In this document: piece after piece, positions 14,157-15,433 of the stretch
Position numbering within the stretch: position 1 is the stretch's first letter
Layout of the letters: each line of letters begins with the position of its first letter
Assembly: GCA_025352845.1 (NCBI GenBank)
Contig: JANXSC010000192.1
Coordinates: forward strand, 1 to 15,433
Origin: Opitutaceae bacterium
GTDB taxonomy: Bacteria; Verrucomicrobiota; Verrucomicrobiia; Opitutales; Opitutaceae
DNA: 15,433 nucleotides
Direction: 5' to 3'
Program-made: the position numbers and the translations under genes
The notes under the pieces: generated by a model
Databases searched by the model: none
The model's input: only the letters and a program-made list of their open reading frames with translations
Told to the model about the DNA's origin: nothing

Positions 14157-14188
14157 CCCCTGCGGAGCGTCATCCTCCGGGGGTTTTT
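14157..14188 (+). terminator. Rho-independent terminator after the PIN gene
   Basis: CGGAG (14163-14167) pairs with CTCCG (14175-14179) around a 7-base loop; CCCC (14157-14160) pairs with GGGG (14180-14183) past a 2-base bulge, and TTTTT follows at 14184-14188. It starts three bases after the PIN stop codon and overlaps the last codons of the convergent sigma-factor gene. Confidence 0.55.
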
Positions 14189-15433
14189 GCCGCTGGCGCT
14201 ACGGGCGGATTCAGAATCCGTCTCATCTCCAGCTCGGCCCTCGTCTGCGCCGCCAGCGATCGCAATGTGTTCAGCTGCGTCGCAGACAAAATTGATTGGG
14301 CCTGGGTTGTCACCGCGTCCCAGTCGGTCTCCTCGGAAATCGAAAATATTGGCTTTTTGCCGTCGTCCGCCATCGGCGTCTTGATGATCTTGGTGTTGGC
14401 ACTGAGGATTCCTGCCAGTGCCTCGCCTTGTTGGGCCGTGAGCGGCGATTCCGAATGGTAGACACCGCCCGCCAGCGTGGTGACGAGTTCACGCACGGAA
14501 CCCAACTTGTCGAACTGCCGGTATTTTTCATACCGTTCCTCGCCCAGCAAGGTCTCCACTGCTCTTTGGGCCACCTCATGCGGGTCGGCTGTCATCCGAG
14601 CAAGCGACGTGCCGGTCGGGGTGTTGTTGTCAGAGACTGCGATGCCCTCCATAGCCGCGGCCGCCCAGACGTCGACCGTGCCCTGAAACCCGGCCGTCAG
14701 CGCCGCCTCGAATTTCGCGACCTGCTCCGGCGTGAGGTTAAGCGCGCGATACAGGGGGTCGTAACGCAGGGCGAGGGAGGCACGGAACTTCTCCACTTTA
14801 AGGCGAGCATAACCGGGTTTTCCAAAGACGTTGTTCACCGTGGTCGCACCGGCCGTCGGCCCAGGTGCCGCCGCGGGCGAAGGATTGGCCTTAGCACTCT
14901 CGAGGTTTTTCACCAGCACAGCGACGCGGCTCTTTGCCGTCGCCGCCTCTTGCTCGGTGGTTCGCAGGTTGGCTTCAGCGGCCAGTGCCTTTGCTCTGAC
15001 GGCGGCGTGCTCCTGCCGGAGGGACACCAAATCGTCCCTCACTTGAGCTGCCGTTCTGAGTTGGTAGATCGCGCAGCCCACTCCGACCGCCGCGATCGCC
15101 ACCGCCATGCCAACTACAATTTTGCTCATGCTCATAAAGGTAAAAGCGCCCGCCGTGACGGCGGCAGTTCCGCTCGTGGCGATAACCGCACCTGCCGTCA
15201 CGACCGCTCCCAGACCGACGGGTGCCGCCACTACGACCTCGCTACTCAACGCCACCGCTAGCACCGCCGAAGTGGAGGTCGCCCCGCGGCGCGCGAGCAC
15301 CGCCCGCAGTTTCTCCAGCGCCTGCTCCACGCGCATCCGCGCGGCGTCCTCGGAGACCCGCAGCGCCGCGCCGATCTCGGTGAAAGGACGCTTTGCGAAA
15401 AAACGCAGCAACACGGCCTCGCGGTCGGCGTTG
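14170..15433 (-). CDS. ECF-type sigma factor with membrane anchor, 5' end missing (runs off right edge)
   Basis: The last 420 residues of a paralogue of the sigma gene at 5.2-6.6 kb; region 2 and the start lie beyond the window, and the frame is open to the edge. It enters in sigma region 4 (NADREAVLLRFFAKRPF, RVSEDAARMRVEQALEKLRA), followed by the same ARRG-TSTS Ala-rich linker. A transmembrane helix (about 103-124, SKIVVGMAVAIAAVGVGCAI) and a coiled coil (125-180) come next. After a Pro/Ala-rich hinge, the C-terminal domain (about 205-405) has three motifs like the LTxxQ repeats of the Spy/CpxP periplasmic stress proteins: LTPEQVAKF (233-241), LTAQQGEAL (331-339) and LSATQLNTL (382-390). 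Sensing of envelope state is an inference. The gene is convergent with the PIN gene, 16 bp apart. Confidence 0.85.
   Translation of the reverse strand, partial: NADREAVLLRFFAKRPFTEIGAALRVSEDAARMRVEQALEKLRAVLARRGATSTSAVLAVALSSEVVVAAPVGLGAVVTAGAVIATSGTAAVTAGAFTFMSMSKIVVGMAVAIAAVGVGCAIYQLRTAAQVRDDLVSLRQEHAAVRAKALAAEANLRTTEQEAATAKSRVAVLVKNLESAKANPSPAAAPGPTAGATTVNNVFGKPGYARLKVEKFRASLALRYDPLYRALNLTPEQVAKFEAALTAGFQGTVDVWAAAAMEGIAVSDNNTPTGTSLARMTADPHEVAQRAVETLLGEERYEKYRQFDKLGSVRELVTTLAGGVYHSESPLTAQQGEALAGILSANTKIIKTPMADDGKKPIFSISEETDWDAVTTQAQSILSATQLNTLRSLAAQTRAELEMRRILNPPVAPAAKTPGG

Overview
The window is GC-rich (by eye well over 60% G+C) and densely coding, with weak Shine-Dalgarno sites for most genes. 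Polysaccharide-lyase proteins, a Tat-exported sugar isomerase-like protein, sigma factors carrying their own transmembrane tail, and several families of palindromic intergenic repeats together suggest a Verrucomicrobiota genome, probably close to Opitutaceae. That placement is inference; no rRNA or other marker gene is present, and I saw no tRNA or CRISPR array.

Layout. At the left edge, two minus-strand genes for exported proteins (a signal-peptide fragment, then a Tat-signal TIM-barrel isomerase-like protein) are separated by a palindromic repeat. Divergent from them is an alginate-lyase-family gene broken by one in-frame TAA. A toxin-antitoxin pair (AbrB-unrelated PF09720-type antitoxin plus RelE/ParE-type toxin) follows. 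From about 3.2 to 9.0 kb a co-directional minus-strand block reads ligA, an ECF-type sigma factor with a membrane tail, a short-chain dehydrogenase, and a fucono/rhamnonolactonase-like amidohydrolase. Two of the three spacers in that block are filled by palindromic repeats of different families. Plus-strand genes then encode a secreted PL11 rhamnogalacturonan lyase, with a palindromic repeat inside its reading frame, and a secreted TPR protein.

At 13.0-13.34 kb lies a deletion scar: the 3' tail of a YtcJ-like amidohydrolase (minus) is joined head-to-head to the frameshifted 3' tail of a second PL11 gene (plus). The right end has a small conserved protein, an orphan PIN-domain (VapC-like) gene with a terminator, and a second membrane-tailed sigma factor that runs off the window.

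How the genes may work together: PL11 lyase, the alginate-lyase-like protein, the lactonase-like amidohydrolase, the SDR and the Tat isomerase-like protein fit breakdown and oxidation of plant or algal uronic-acid and deoxy-sugar polymers. The two sigma factors look like self-contained envelope sensors, since no anti-sigma gene accompanies the one whose neighbourhood is visible. The most unusual items are the full-length NAD-dependent DNA ligase with an N-terminal signal-peptide-like segment, the paired membrane-tethered sigma factors with LTxxQ-like motifs in the predicted outer part, the in-frame palindromic repeat in the PL11 gene, and the deletion scar.
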